Part shown: in pieces, positions 1-12,700 of the stretch
Layout of the letters: each line of letters begins with the position of its first letter
Position numbering within the stretch: position 1 is the first letter of the stretch
From: Mansonella perstans
Lineage: Eukaryota > Nematoda > Chromadorea > Rhabditida > Onchocercidae
Assembly (NCBI GenBank): GCA_037074765.1
Contig: JBAMDO010000009.1
Span: 124,001-188,000 of the forward strand
DNA: 64,000 nt
Direction of reading: 5' to 3'
Notes under the pieces: generated by a model
Seen by the model: only the letters and a program-made list of their open reading frames with translations
What the model was told of the DNA's origin: nothing
Database searches by the model: none
Translations under genes and position numbers: made by a program

Positions 1-3000
1 TCAGTCACGTTCACACTTGCGCCTTCTCACAATTTGCATCACTCACCTTCTTTCAAGTTTAGTTTCAAAAATATTTATAAACTTATGGTCGCAATTGTCC
101 CTTTTATTTTATTTCCTCTCATATTGTTAATAGTATTTTTGACAATGTTTAAACATTTCTTTTTCATTTATTTTTATTCAAAATTTATTCCTTTACCAAA
201 AAGATATAAAATACATTTATTAATCTATCAGAATACCAGGTTATCAGATTCCCTACAGGCTTTGAGTTATTTTCGTCAAAAATTTTGTCTGAAATGAATA
301 ATTGAATTTGAAATAATGGAAAAGTAACAAAATGTAATTTAATCATTTCAATAGCGCTTTACAAGAAAAAAGTTGCCCACAAATTACTTTGAGTTGTAAA
401 AATAACAATGAAAAACTTTTTATTTCGAGAATTTTTTTCTTCGCCAATTAATTTGAGCATATTTCTTTGCATGTCCTTTATGACAAAGTGACCGGTGATT
501 TTGGGTTTGTCTACTGATATGAAAGAAATTGATTGACGACATGAAAATCTTACTAGCAAAGTGTTGCTGATTATCACTTACGTAATTATTGAATTCTGGA
601 TCAGATGACAGAATTTAAATGACCGTCATATGACCATTTTGATTAAAATTTTATTTGCTTTAACCTTTCTCATTAATTTTTTCTTTTAATAATGAAATAT
701 TTCTTTAATTGAAATCGATCCTACTTTTCCTTTTTGTGCTCCATTCCATTTTTCATATTCTTTATTTGCTCTTTCATAATTGATGGATTTCAATCGATAA
801 CCTATTGATTAGAATATTACAAACTTATTATTATTGATTTAGATATTTAAAGGTACTTAGAGTATCAGTAACAAGACATCAGTTAAATTTTTTAACAATA
901 ATAATGGCGAGTTTTTAACGCTTGTTTTAAACCTTCAGTATATACTGTAAAAAAATATTGGAAAAACAAAAATATGACATTTTTAATATTGTTTAATGTC
1001 TACGAACTATTTATTTCATTTGTCTATAGTACACTTGGCCAGCAAAAAATGTATTTGACCGTACCCGATCATTACCTTCGCCTGCATCATCTAAGTTGAA
1101 TTTCAGCCCAATTAGTAAGCCTACATTTACAAAAGTATTCTAGCGTAATGCAGCATTAATAGTTTAGATATGATTTCAAGATATACTTAAGAAGCACACG
1201 TCTTAAATATGTGCTATGCTTATTGAAATTTTACTGTAAGTAAACTCTTGAATCAATATAAACAAATAAAAGCCACTACAAACAAATAAAAGTACTTTAA
1301 ATTAAATTAAGCTTCCAATACTTCCTTCTTTTAGCTTAAAATAACATAAATTTACGTCTTTTTCATCATTTTATTACTTTGCTAATTAATACCAGGTTTT
1401 TATGAAAATTCGGCAACACTAATTGGTTAATTTTTGAAATTATGAAAAAGTTCTTGCTTCAATTAGATTGCATAGTTTTGTTTTTCTGATGGTCGAATTT
1501 ATAATTAAATGTTAAATTTACTAATTGAGCTATAATTATGGCTGTCATTATTACTTTTATTAATTAGTGCATCAAGTTTTTACTGTTCCCTTTTCATCTG
1601 CAACAGCAACGACAAATGTACTTTCGTTTGCCCAAATTCCGTGCATTCTGTGACGTTCATAAGAAAGCCGGAGATTCCGGAGGATATAACTTTTTGCATC
1701 TTTGAATTTTTTTTTTTGTTTTCTGAAAAATAAAGATGTTCATCTTTAACTTGAAGAATCACTTCCACATTTTAAAATAAGTTTAAAGTTTTTTGTGCAG
1801 AAAGTTTTTAAAAATTTATGGTATTTTTTCGGACATAATTTATCGTCAGAACATTTCATTCATTCCTTCAGCTTATTTTCTCAAAAGAATCAAAAAGCCA
1901 AGGATTATTTTTGTCGTTTTTTAATATTTAACCATAAAAATACTTTTTGAAATTCTTTTTTGAAGTGAATTACGTCCTCTTCCCTTGTTTTTGTTTGCAA
2001 AAATTCATTGGAATTTCAAATAAAATTTTGAAATGGAAAAATCAAACAGAGGAGACGGGAAAAGTTTTTTCCAGTCGTTTCATTAAAAGCACTGTTGGCA
2101 AGTCTATTTTCGGATTCCTTCATAAGAAAGAACAATTTAATCAAGTGTAGTATAGTGTTGAACACACTCATCCTTTACACACTTTCTGTTCTGTCCGTTA
2201 AGGTGAAAAAGCACTTGCTGTATTCATTTTTGGGTTCGAGCAATTTTTCGCCGCATGTATCCAGTTGGAATTTATCAAAAATATTTTGTTTTTCCGGGAA
2301 ATGCAGCAAAATTGTTCAGTTGAATTATCTTGTTCTTTTACCGTTTTCAAAAATAAACAAATAACTTCTGGCAAAAAGTGCTATGACAATGTAAAATTCT
2401 CCCGCTGATGTTTTTTCTTAGAAGATGACCAATATGTCTCACATTAACTTATTAGTTAATTGAATTTTGACCGATCAAAAGTGCTAAAGTTCCTTTCATT
2501 TATGGAATAATACGAATCGACGTTGTGTACGACAAACTGGACTCTTTCTCATTATTTGTGAACAATTTAAGCAATATTCTACGTACATGTCTAAGTGGAG
2601 CGCGTGAATTTTGCTTGAAATTGCATTCGCATATGTGTTCGGTAACTAATATGTAATTATTGGCAACATAGAAATATTTGTGTCAACATTTCATGCAATA
2701 ATTTTTGTGTATGTTACATTAACCAATGAAAAGCATCAAAATTAATTAAACTTTACATGACATTAAAGCAAATTTTGTGTTTCATTTTACACACTTCGTT
2801 TTTTCATGTCACAAAGGTCATCTTTCCGTGATATACAATAAAGTTTTAGGATGTCTCATTGCATGACAGTCATCTTTAGTCATCTTTACATCTCATATAT
2901 TAAGGATTCCGACTGTACCTTAAAGTTCTCTCCTGCTATACTGCATTTTCTTCATTAAGTTCTTTATTCCTTTCCTCAATTTTCTTGTCTATCAATTAAA

Positions 3001-4137
3001 CATCTATCCTAAAATCTACTTTTCTAATTAATTGTTAAAAGAAATGTATAGCTCAGAAAGTCCCTTATTGTATTTCATTCTCACTTTCATATCAATTTTC
3101 ATTAACTACTTCTTATCCTTCTTTACTTTTTTGCTGCTATTCAAATGAGAAAAGTTAGTTCCTTCTAAATGCGTGGGCGATTTGCCATTTTCGGAGACAA
3201 AATAAATTCCCTTTTCAGTGCATGGGCAGCTGGTTGGATTATTTGCGAGAATAAAATTACTTTAGCTATTAAAAGCCAACCGATTTTATTTTTCATTAAA
3301 AATGAGCGGTTCAGTTGAAGAAATAGAAGGATAAAAATGCGAGTGGTCAAATGAATTAAATAGGTTAAAAAATGTGAAATTATAGGCAAAAAAAGGAAAT
3401 TCTTGCATAAAATAAATTTATTAATAAAACATGAAAGAATGAGAGAATTTCAAAGAAGAGATGGAAATAATTTGATTCTTTGGAAATTGCTCATCGTTGC
3501 AAACACGGCATTGCCAGAATTATTGGGTATATGTTCAAATTTCCAATTTATCTGGACATTGTAATTATCGTATTGTTAATACGAAACAGGATTTTGCCAA
3601 GGAATTTGGAATGAAAAGAATGACCAACCGGCGCGACGGCCAACTCTTGATTTTCAGTTTATCTGGACATTGTAATTATCTTAATGCAATTCAGCAACTT
3701 TTTCTGCGCTAATTGCTACTAATTGACCTAATAAAATAGATGGTTTTAAAAGAATGCATGAAGTTCCAAAGTTCGTAGCCATTAATTGATGTCATCCTCT
3801 GTCCATTAATTGCTTAATATCAAGAGTTTTATTTATTTTATTTCATTTTTAACTTTGATTTATTGCAGTTACTGTGTCTTTCTAACTGTAAATAATATTC
3901 AGTGCTTTACTTTAGAATAATTTCGTTGCTTCGAAATTACTATAATGTAATAGGGATTTAGTCATAGTTTTTATGCAAATCGTGATGTTTTAATTTCTTA
4001 ATCATAATCTGCATTTGTGAATGCTAATTCCAGCATCTTGTTCCTCAAAATTTAAAATTTTTTAACTTAAAAAATCAAAAAAATTTATTTAACTCGATAA
4101 ACTTCGGTTAAATTGAAATAAAATCGAGTAACCTTTA

Positions 4138-4160
4138 AAGAGAGAGAGAGAGAGAGAGGT
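4138..4160. repeat. (GA)n microsatellite
   Basis: About eleven GA dinucleotides follow one another without interruption. This is a simple-sequence repeat with no visible coding role. Confidence 0.9.
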
Positions 4161-4560
4161 AGAGAAAAATAGGGGAAGTGAAATTTCTAAATAATTTCAA
4201 TTTTTTCTATTTCCCACAAATTTTGACATTTTTTACTTTTCGCTGCTTTGCATGTGATCATATCATTTGATGAAATATATTATTTCTATTATCACTTTGC
4301 CTTATTGATAATATATCATTATAATTGTCGAAATTTAAGATTCTTCCTCACTCAATTAGTTTGGAAATAATCGGAATGCATTCTAAAGGATAGTGGAGAG
4401 ATAGCTTGTGAATAATAGCGAATATAAATTAGAATTTTGTCAGGATTTCTTGGAAATAATTGCTATTCGCTGCGACAATTTGTTATTTTTACTTCATCCA
4501 TGGAACAATGAAGTGATATAGAACGGACATGAAAAAGTTGTTAAAATTTTTAAATAAATT

Positions 4561-4870
4561 AGGGGTTAAGAAAATGTAACGAGAAAGAAGCGATGGGCGG
4601 ATCCAGAGGAAGAAAGAAGTGCAAGGATATGCGGGGGAAGGAAAAAATGGAACCAGGAAGGAAAAGAGGAAGCGGAAGACGGCGATGCGGAGAAGATGAG
4701 GAATTAGGGAAAGGTTATGCGAGAGAGGACAAAAGTTAGGAGAATTGAAGGATGTGGAAGAAGTAAAAAGCGGAAAGAGTTATGTGAAAAGAGGATGTCT
4801 GGGGAATTCGGTGGAGGAGTGGAAAGCGGGGGTCAATTTGAAGAAGGAATAAAGGCCGTGGAAGGATAGG
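4561..4870. other. Purine-rich, relatively G-rich island
   Basis: For about 300 bases the + strand is overwhelmingly A and G, with many GGA, GAA and AGA steps. It is clearly richer in G than the surrounding AT-rich DNA. The longest frame inside it starts at 4593 and runs about 48 codons of Lys/Arg/Glu/Gly before a stop. It looks like low-complexity sequence, not a gene. I see no splice signals that would make it an exon. It could be a decayed purine satellite or a structural (triplex-prone) element. Confidence 0.6.
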
Positions 4871-6040
4871 GCATACTTCATCATTCTTTACTATTTACTT
4901 TTTCCTATCGTTGATATTATACTTTGTTTAGTTTAGAAATTTTGCTGAAAATTTTAATAAATTTCTGGAAAAATTTATATTTTGAAACAGTTTTTTTTTT
5001 TTTTTTTTTTGCATGAATCTAGCAACATCTAATCTTTGTACATTGAAATATTTTCAATTAGCAATTTAAAAAATAGTAAATTCATTTGAATTACATTGTT
5101 TACATCTCATCATGTGTTTGCCTCACAAATTTCAATTTCAGTTTTGCTAAATTCAACGTTACAATAAAGTACTGCTCAGTCATGCAGTAAGATTTTGTTT
5201 TTTGTTTAATTCCAAATTATTTATTTTTTGATTTGAAAAAAATAAGTGATGTAACCTTCGAATGCTTCCACATGAATTCACGGCAATAGCAGTTGGCTAC
5301 TATGAGCACTGCTCTGTGTTGACTAGGAATCAACAAATCTGTAAAAGTTTGACTATCTGATTAACAACAATTTAGTTAGTTTCAAATAATCTGAAAAGCG
5401 AAAAAAGATGAAATAAAAAAAAATCTGAATCTGAATAGTCTGTGATTATTTGGCACTCTTCGAAACTTCATTAAATTTTCACTGAAAGAGAATAAAGACA
5501 AACTTAGGCCTACAAAAAGGAAGAATTAAAAATGAGAGTTGTTCAGGTTAAATTAGGTTTCAAACTATTCAAATTGTTGCGTTCTCACTCTTCTTTAGAT
5601 AAGCAAACTTGATAGGACAAAGTAGTTGTTTAGGTTTGGATAAGACATTGACTTATTTCTAAATTATTTCGACAATTTCAAAATTCATTTTTTTTTTCAA
5701 AATTATATTTTAAAGAACTAGAATGAAATTGTTGCTGTGCACAAAACTTGTTTGTGCATGTTTACAATGAATTCTATGTAGTCTAGTTTTCAAGGAATTG
5801 AAACTCACAACTATTTCGAATTTTAAAAGTTTCGAAATCCGTAATTATTCCGTACTATGACAGATTTATGATTAATATTCATCGAAGTAAAGTAATTTGG
5901 GCTATCGAAAATTCTATGCTATTCAAAAAGTCGAATTAAATTCCAGAATTTTTCTGCTCTCACAAAATTTCGAATTTGAAAATCTAATAAAAATACTGAG
6001 AACGAATGAAATCGGCAAAGTTTTGCTTTATTTTTTACAT

Positions 6041-6115
6041 GGAAATTTGCCAAACTATTAACACTAATTTTACGAAAATTTACGGAAATTTTGCCAAACT
6101 ATTAACACTAATTTC
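6041..6115. repeat. 43-bp direct duplication
   Basis: The segment ggaaatttgccaaactatta plus about 12 further bases at 6041-6072 is repeated almost exactly at 6084-6115, with one inserted T. It lies about 600 bases upstream of the Rho-type gene and has no coding frame. Confidence 0.8.
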
Positions 6116-6697
6116 TTGAATTATACTATCATCAGAAATTCATTTTCAAAAAATTTGAAAGCTGACTTTTCTAAAAAGATTTTCACAAGCTTTTTTCATC
6201 AAATTTTGCACAAATTAATTTTCACTCTTTTTTACTGCAATTTTCATTTGTTGACATTTCACCAATATCCAATGTCCCATTGCCAATAATTTTTGTACAG
6301 ACAAGTGAAAGAAGACGTGAAAAAACAAATATTATTTGTTAATAGAATTTTCAACACTGGTTTTATTGAAGTGACAAGCAAATTTAGATTAAATTTTATA
6401 TGAAATTCGGCAAATATTCCATAAGTCTACATTGTTCGTGACGCTTTTCTTTTGTCTAACCTGCAAATTACTCGAAATTAACGAAACATGTAAATTTAGT
6501 AATTAATGGACGAACTATACCAAGTGTCTATGTCTACGCCTTATTAGCTCATATTTATTCTTATTTAAAGGCATAATTACGCCTGTTCATTACAAAATTA
6601 TTTTCTGTCCTTGCATTTTTCTCGAAACTGCCAGCTAAAAATTGAGTCGAAGTATTTCAACTGCTGCAGCTGCTGCAGTTTCTGTAGCAAACGTTCA

Positions 6698-8240
6698 ATG
6701 AATAGCAAACAATTCAAATTTGTGGTGGTCGGTGACAGTGCATGTGGAAAAACAAGTTTAATCGTTGCTCAAGCTGGCGGCGAATTTACTGAGCAGTATA
6801 CGCCGACGGCTTTTGATGACTATGTAATCGAAGCGCTTGTAAATGGAAAAACGGTACTAAAATTAACTCAATGAAGTGATAAATTAAAATTTCAAAAATT
6901 CATTGATCAGTCTGATTTAACCTTCTCAACTATGAGTTAAACTGTTGCATGATTTTATTTGTAACTCAACATGACTGATAGTGAAAAAAATTCACTGAAA
7001 TACTCGTAAATTTTTTTGGGATCAAAAATAAAGAATTTTGCTTTGAATAAATTTAGTGGATTTTTCATGGAACCGTGAAGCGAAATTCTTGGATTTGGAA
7101 TAGCCAATACATTTCTAGGATCATGGCAGATTTTCTCACTACTACCTATTCTATTCATAAATCTGATCTTTAAATTATTTATAAATTAAAAACTAATAAA
7201 TTTTTGTCGTGCAATTACTTCCGACCTTAAGGTCTTGAAATTAAAGATCAAAATTGCAGAAAGCATTAGCGGTATGCGATACAGCCGGTGAAGATGATTA
7301 TAATACTCTAAGACCGCTAAGCTATCCGGATGCTGATGTTTTTATCGTATGCTATTCAATAGAAAGGCCGCAATCATTAAAAAGTGTCCAGGAAAAATGG
7401 ATACCGGAAGTTCGAACTCCTTTTTTTACCTAGCATTCATTGCACATTTTTAATCTAAGATTCGGCAAATAAAATTCTGAAATTTATTTCAAGTAATTTT
7501 AGATTCGACATTTCTGTCCGGACGTTCCAATCTTAATAGTCGGAAATAAAAAGGACATTCGAAATGGGGAAGAACAAGGACATCAAAAAAATTGTGACAC
7601 AAATCCCGACAAAAGCCGTAAATCATTAGTAAGCTTTGACGATGCAGCAGCATGCGCTAAGGAATTTTCCGCTCATCGATTAATCGAATGTTCAGCGAAA
7701 ACAAAGGAGGTTAATAGCTCTCACCTCTCACCTTTTCGAAAGCTCTCATCTTTTTGAAATTTGAGCCTGGAAGTTGAAATATATAATTAATGAATTGTGA
7801 ACGTGTTCCAATGCTTTTTCTGTTTCATTTTCCCGTGTATCAAATAACAACAAGTTTTCGCAACGTTTCATATCTAAAATAATTCGCTCTACTATTGGCA
7901 ACTGAAATTAATGGACTTTAAACAATAATTGATAAAATGAATGATTAACTATTAGGTCATAATTTTCTGTGGAAATTTTGATGGTATTAATATTCGGTTG
8001 ATTAAATCAACCCATCATCATTTATTATTTTCTCGTTAATTAATGCGTACTTCTAATAGATTAAAATTCCATTTCACTACATCAGTTTATGTGAGATTCT
8101 AATTGCCGTATGAACATTCTTAATATTTCCAGGGTGTTCGACAGGTATTTGATGCAGCGATTCGAATTGCTACAGCACATCGAGCCAAGACGAGTAGCCG
8201 AGTACTGAATTCCATTATGAAGTTAAAACTTGTTTTTTGA
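6698..8240 (+). CDS. Atypical Rho-family small GTPase
   Basis: Four exons (6698-6853, 7260-7409, 7503-7709, 8133-8240) join in phase to a 206-residue small GTPase. Visible motifs are the P-loop GDSACGKTS (residues 12-20), effector loop YTPTAFDDY (34-42), DTAGEDDY (59-66) followed by the Rho signature LRPLSYPDADVF, base-binding GNKKD, and ECSAKTKEGVRQVF near the C-terminus. The Rho insert region is present but divergent. Three features are odd. Ser14 replaces the Gly at the Ras G12 position. Glu63 replaces the catalytic Gln (Ras Q61). The protein ends MKLKLVF with no CAAX cysteine, so no prenylation site is visible. Start: ATG 6698 lies just after a 3' splice-like site (6687), fitting trans-splicing; an upstream in-frame codon would add a poor Cys-rich leader. 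The exon 2 donor (GTTCGA) is weak. The closest family is RhoA/Cdc42-like; I infer a signalling or trafficking switch, possibly resembling the divergent Cdc42-related CRP-1 of C. elegans. Confidence 0.85.
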
Positions 8241-9730
8241 TTCATTGCTTTCTTTGTTTCCCAATGCTACTTTGACATACCTTATCGCTGTCATTTTTTG
8301 TAAAAACACAAAGCCGTTCCTTAATTGTGATATGAAATGATTCACTTTGACAAACTTAACTGAATAGTTTGGTAGAAAAGTCTGATATGTCTTATTAATA
8401 ATAGCAATATTGCATCCTAGTGAAACAATCTTGGCGAAATTATTATTTTTTCTAAAATTCTTCTGCTCATTTTACACTCACTTGTAGGAATTTCATGAAT
8501 GAATGAAAATTCAGTGCTCAATGGGAAGCAAATTTATATGCTAGCATAGAAAATTAACGCTGGCCCAGTAGACATTGTCGCATTATTCCTCATCATTTAA
8601 TTCATTTTATAAAGAATTTAGATTCTAGCCTACTTCTCTTCGAATAAAATTTAAAGCAGTCAGATTTTCGGAATAGAATTTTTTGTAATTTCTTTTTCTA
8701 TTTTGAAAAGCTTTTTGCTATCTGTTGTAATTTTATTTCTGTATATAATAAACACATTGTGTTAATTTTTGAAATTTCAAACGTCTTAATTTCTTCTTGG
8801 ATGTCTTACAAAGATGAAGATAAAAATTCAGTGATAAACTGACAACTATTATGTCATCTTCAACAACAATTTAAATATTTGATCAGTCGAAGTAAATTGA
8901 TAAATATCAAATTGCCATCCCAAGCACGCACCTGTCACCCGTCGTATTCCACCGTCATTTTAAATCACTTTAACAACTGTCATTCCTTTTCATAATGTTA
9001 TGTAAAGTTCAAAATTAAAATTTTTTTAATTAAAAAATTTAAATTTCGATCATCTCTCAGTAATTGAGAAAAGTTAGCAACCGGCCAATCTAAGAAACAT
9101 TAAAATAAACAAAGTAATTTGTAATTGCAGACGACCTTTTCTGGTTTATTCAATTAGTCCTTTTCAATTATACATTTTGAAAAAGGAAGAAAAAAAGTGG
9201 CAGTCGAGAATTTTTCCTTCTACTTTCAAAGCAAACTAATTTGAAGATTGAAGTCTCAAAGTGGGAATTTCAAAGTAAAATTTTATTTTTTCACTCCATA
9301 AAATCGCAGTTTATTGATTTTATTAAACAGCTTTTACATTTCATAATTAAGAAATCAATCAAAGTTACACAATTAATATCATTGAATATAAAACTTGCAA
9401 CATTCTGCAATTTATTTGCTTAAATTTTTCCAAACTTCTATTCCCGTTGATGATTTTTATAGCCAGACATGTGAAAAAGTTTATTTCACTTTGCAAAAAT
9501 AATTTCATCGAAATTGAAGAGAGACTAATTGTTAATAAGCAAACTGCAATATGCTTAGCGTCGCACAAAACTTACTAATAATTAAATCACAGCAACAGGA
9601 ATTTCGACCCGATATTTTATGAGAAATATTTTTTAATGAGCAGCTAAGCATACTTTTTTTTTTCTGATAAATTTCAATAAAATGTGCGAAAATTTGCGTT
9701 TCAAAATGATGAAGACGCAAATTTTGAGAG
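8241..9730. other. Intergenic between convergent genes
   Basis: AT-rich DNA lies between the stop codon of the Rho-type gene (+) and that of trehalose-6-phosphate synthase (-). It should contain both 3' untranslated regions. Possible AATAAA signals occur, but no exon or RNA gene was recognised. Confidence 0.6.
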
Positions 9731-12700
9731 TTATATGCTTTTACGTGATAATTTATAATATGTATCAATCAGTGCTTGTCGTGGCTTAGTAATGCTAATT
9801 TGGCGTATTGTTGCTTGGGCCATTGCGCCAAGTAACACCTCGGGACAGGATACGAATGCAACATTTTTATTTCCATATCGGCTGCATAACGACATTACCT
9901 ATAAAAAGTATAAAAGCAGTAGTAACTTAGACATGAAGTGAAATAAATAGAAATGATGAAGAGGCTACTAGATAGATTACTCCATGATTTTGCATTGCTG
10001 AAATTCGTCAAATAATATCTCAAGGATGAATTTTTCAAGAAAGCTAAACAGCTTCAAAATACAATTTGACCTTTTTTCAGTTTATAAATTGAAAAATGAC
10101 CAGTTCATATGAGAAATTTGTTAAATTTAGACTGAAAGAATTTCATTTTTGAAAGAATTAATTTTACATGTTAAAGGTAGCAATTCGTTAAATAACAATA
10201 GCCTTTATGAGAATTTTCTACAAATGAAAAGAAATACAAAAAGAACATTAATAGTAATTTATCTGATTGATGCATAGAGAAGTGAACAATTTTACGAACC
10301 TTTTCCTTTAAATCTTGTCGTTCTGTCACCCAAATCGTATAAACATTTCGTGGATTGCGTCCTAGACATACTTCTACCATCGGCAAATCAGACTCGCTGT
10401 CACCGCATACCAGAATATTACCATCGGATAATTTGCAACGAATATGTTCAACCAATAATGCGATACCGTGACCTTTATTGAAAATTATTCCATCTGAATT
10501 CTGAAAATGGCAAGAAAGAAATTGTACAGAATAAATGACACCATGTTCCACTGCTTCCATTTTTACAGTGAAGTAAGAAAAGGGAATGAAATACAAACTT
10601 CAATTATTTTCTATTCACTAATATCTGCATGACTCGTCCAGAACGAGCAATTATTTGAAAATTTTAAAACTTAAAGATTTTAAGCAATATCAAGTTGTAC
10701 CAATTCTATTCAATTTGATTATTTTTAAAATAACCTTTAGGAATATTTTAGTATCTGTGCTTCCTTCAGTCATCACAAGTGTTTGTCGCATTCCATCTAC
10801 CTCATTCACAATTTCGTTAATTTTCTTCAGACTTGAAATTAATGCTTAATGAAATTTCACCGGAAATATGTTTTCCTTTTATACAGCAATGTTTTCCTTT
10901 TTTCTGATGATACTTAATTTCTTGGTTTCTTCTTCATTTTTCTGCTTATTTGCGCTTTAATTAAACAAAAGAACTGCTTCAAATATTACTCCACGAGATA
11001 TAATCAAGAAGTTTTGACGTCAAACAATTAAGAACTGTATAAGCAGCATTTTTTAGCAACAATCAGATGATGACCTTAACAATCACAATCAGTGAGGTAC
11101 GTCATTAATGAGTAAAATGTCAAGTTAATCTTAGTAGAAGAATCAATTTCATTTTTTACAATTACAAGATGGAAATTGAAAAAAAAAGGCAAAACAAACA
11201 GCGCTTTGGATTGTTCTGCTGGCACTGAATTGTTGATGTCTTGATGTGCAACAGTTAAATGACCGTAATGCTTCTGCAAGCCTGACCCCGTAAATTTGAA
11301 AAACTTGTATTCTTGGGTATTTAAAAGTTCCTGTATTGTATCATATACCTAAAAGACATTATTATCCTCGATGTGACGACATCTTCTGTCACCTAATGAA
11401 AATTTGCACGAATCAGATTTTACAAACCAATTATTTATATCAACTGAAGATAATTTGAATTCTTTTTTAAACTGCAATTTTCTCAAACCCTATTGAAAAG
11501 TTTAAAAACATATTTTATCAAGAAGTTGCAGCTGTTCAGCAGTTACGCTACGATCATTAAATCTATCACGTGGGTCAATAAACCATTCTCGTCCACCAGA
11601 AGCACCATAATAGTAATAACCTAAAATCTTCTCTCTAAATTAAATAAACTTTTCGAAAATTCAATTATAAAACTAAACCGAAAATCTCTCATTGTAATTA
11701 AAAGTGAAGAAGCAAGCTGAAATATGACCAAATAGTTTGACTTACATGTAGCAATTTTACTGTGATTTTTTTGAAGATTTATGCTTACCTTCAGGCATTG
11801 TACTTACGTCTAATATGCCAACTCCCAATAAAGGTGCTGTTGTGATAATTGCGCATGTCTGAGCGCAACGTCTAGCAAATTGGGCCTAAATTGCTTGAGA
11901 TAAAATTTCCAACCAATTAAGAATTGCTTCAATTGAAAGAACGATTGATTTCTCAATAACAGCAAATTTAAAACTTTTGCTCGATCTACATTTGAACTTT
12001 GAAATCCAAAAGTAATTTAGGGTACATTTTATATTCTAAAGTCGTGCACATTTTTGACTTCCTTCATACTTCATAAATTGTACAATTATTAATAAGTAAA
12101 ATGCCTCTCTATACAAAGATTATAATGAAAAAAATATCCAATTTAAAAATGTGATTAAATCTCACTAAATAATTCGTATGGCTCATACAAATTTGTCAGT
12201 TAGTTAACATGAATTACTGCAATAATTTATAAATTATTGGTGAAATAATTAAACTAATTTTTCCTTTAATGAAATTAAAATACCGTCGTCGATTACAGTA
12301 AAACTTTTTTAAAAATATTTCGACGAAAAAGTGATATTTAATTTTAAGAGATATTCATATATACCTGAATAACAGCAGAATAAGCTGGTTGTATACTGGC
12401 TTGATAACTACAAGAATACGATTTCAAGGTACCATCGCGGTCCGTAAAAAAATATTGGAAGTGATCGGCATCACAAAAAAGACTAACAGCTTCTGCTACT
12501 TCTTCTTTGAAGGCTGTCGATGATTTTGGATGGTACGCTTGTAAGGTCTGCAATTATTTGTTAAATTTTTAAATTTTAAATTTATTAAACACTTATTAAA
12601 TTCCCTCTGATATTTTAATTTTGCCTTCAAATTTTTCATTTCATGTCCCAAAATTTAAATGAAAAAAGAGAGAAAAGTTTTAGCCTCTGTCCCTTTTGAT

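Larger units (their letters stand above)
1..6600. other. Gene-poor AT-rich stretch
   Basis: No exon with convincing protein similarity or a chain of phase-compatible splice sites was found on either strand. The open frames present are short, rich in Phe/Leu/Lys/Asn and typical of random AT-rich DNA. Local features are a (GA)n run near 4138, a purine-rich island at 4561-4870, a T run near 4989-5011 and a 43-bp direct duplication at 6041-6115. A 24-base phrase (tttatctggacattgtaatt and four more bases) occurs near 3547 and again near 3657. The stretch probably includes 5' regulatory DNA of the Rho-type gene at 6698. Confidence 0.55.

Noticed and set aside
1580..1768. 62-codon minus-strand frame in the 5' gene-poor region
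   Set aside because: No similarity recognised, no supporting splice sites, and the composition fits random AT-rich sequence.
3497..3712. 71-codon + strand frame containing a repeated SGHCNY phrase
   Set aside because: The repeat reflects a short DNA duplication, not a protein repeat family; there are no splice signals and no homology.
7070..7110. Short match to a conserved small-subunit rRNA phrase (gaaattcttgga)
   Set aside because: Only about 13 bases fit and the flanks do not; it lies in an intron of the Rho-type gene. Chance similarity is likely.
7395..7430. tRNA-like T-loop (GTTCGAACTCC) followed by a T run
   Set aside because: No A box, acceptor stem or anticodon arm can be folded upstream, and the upstream bases are conserved GTPase codons.
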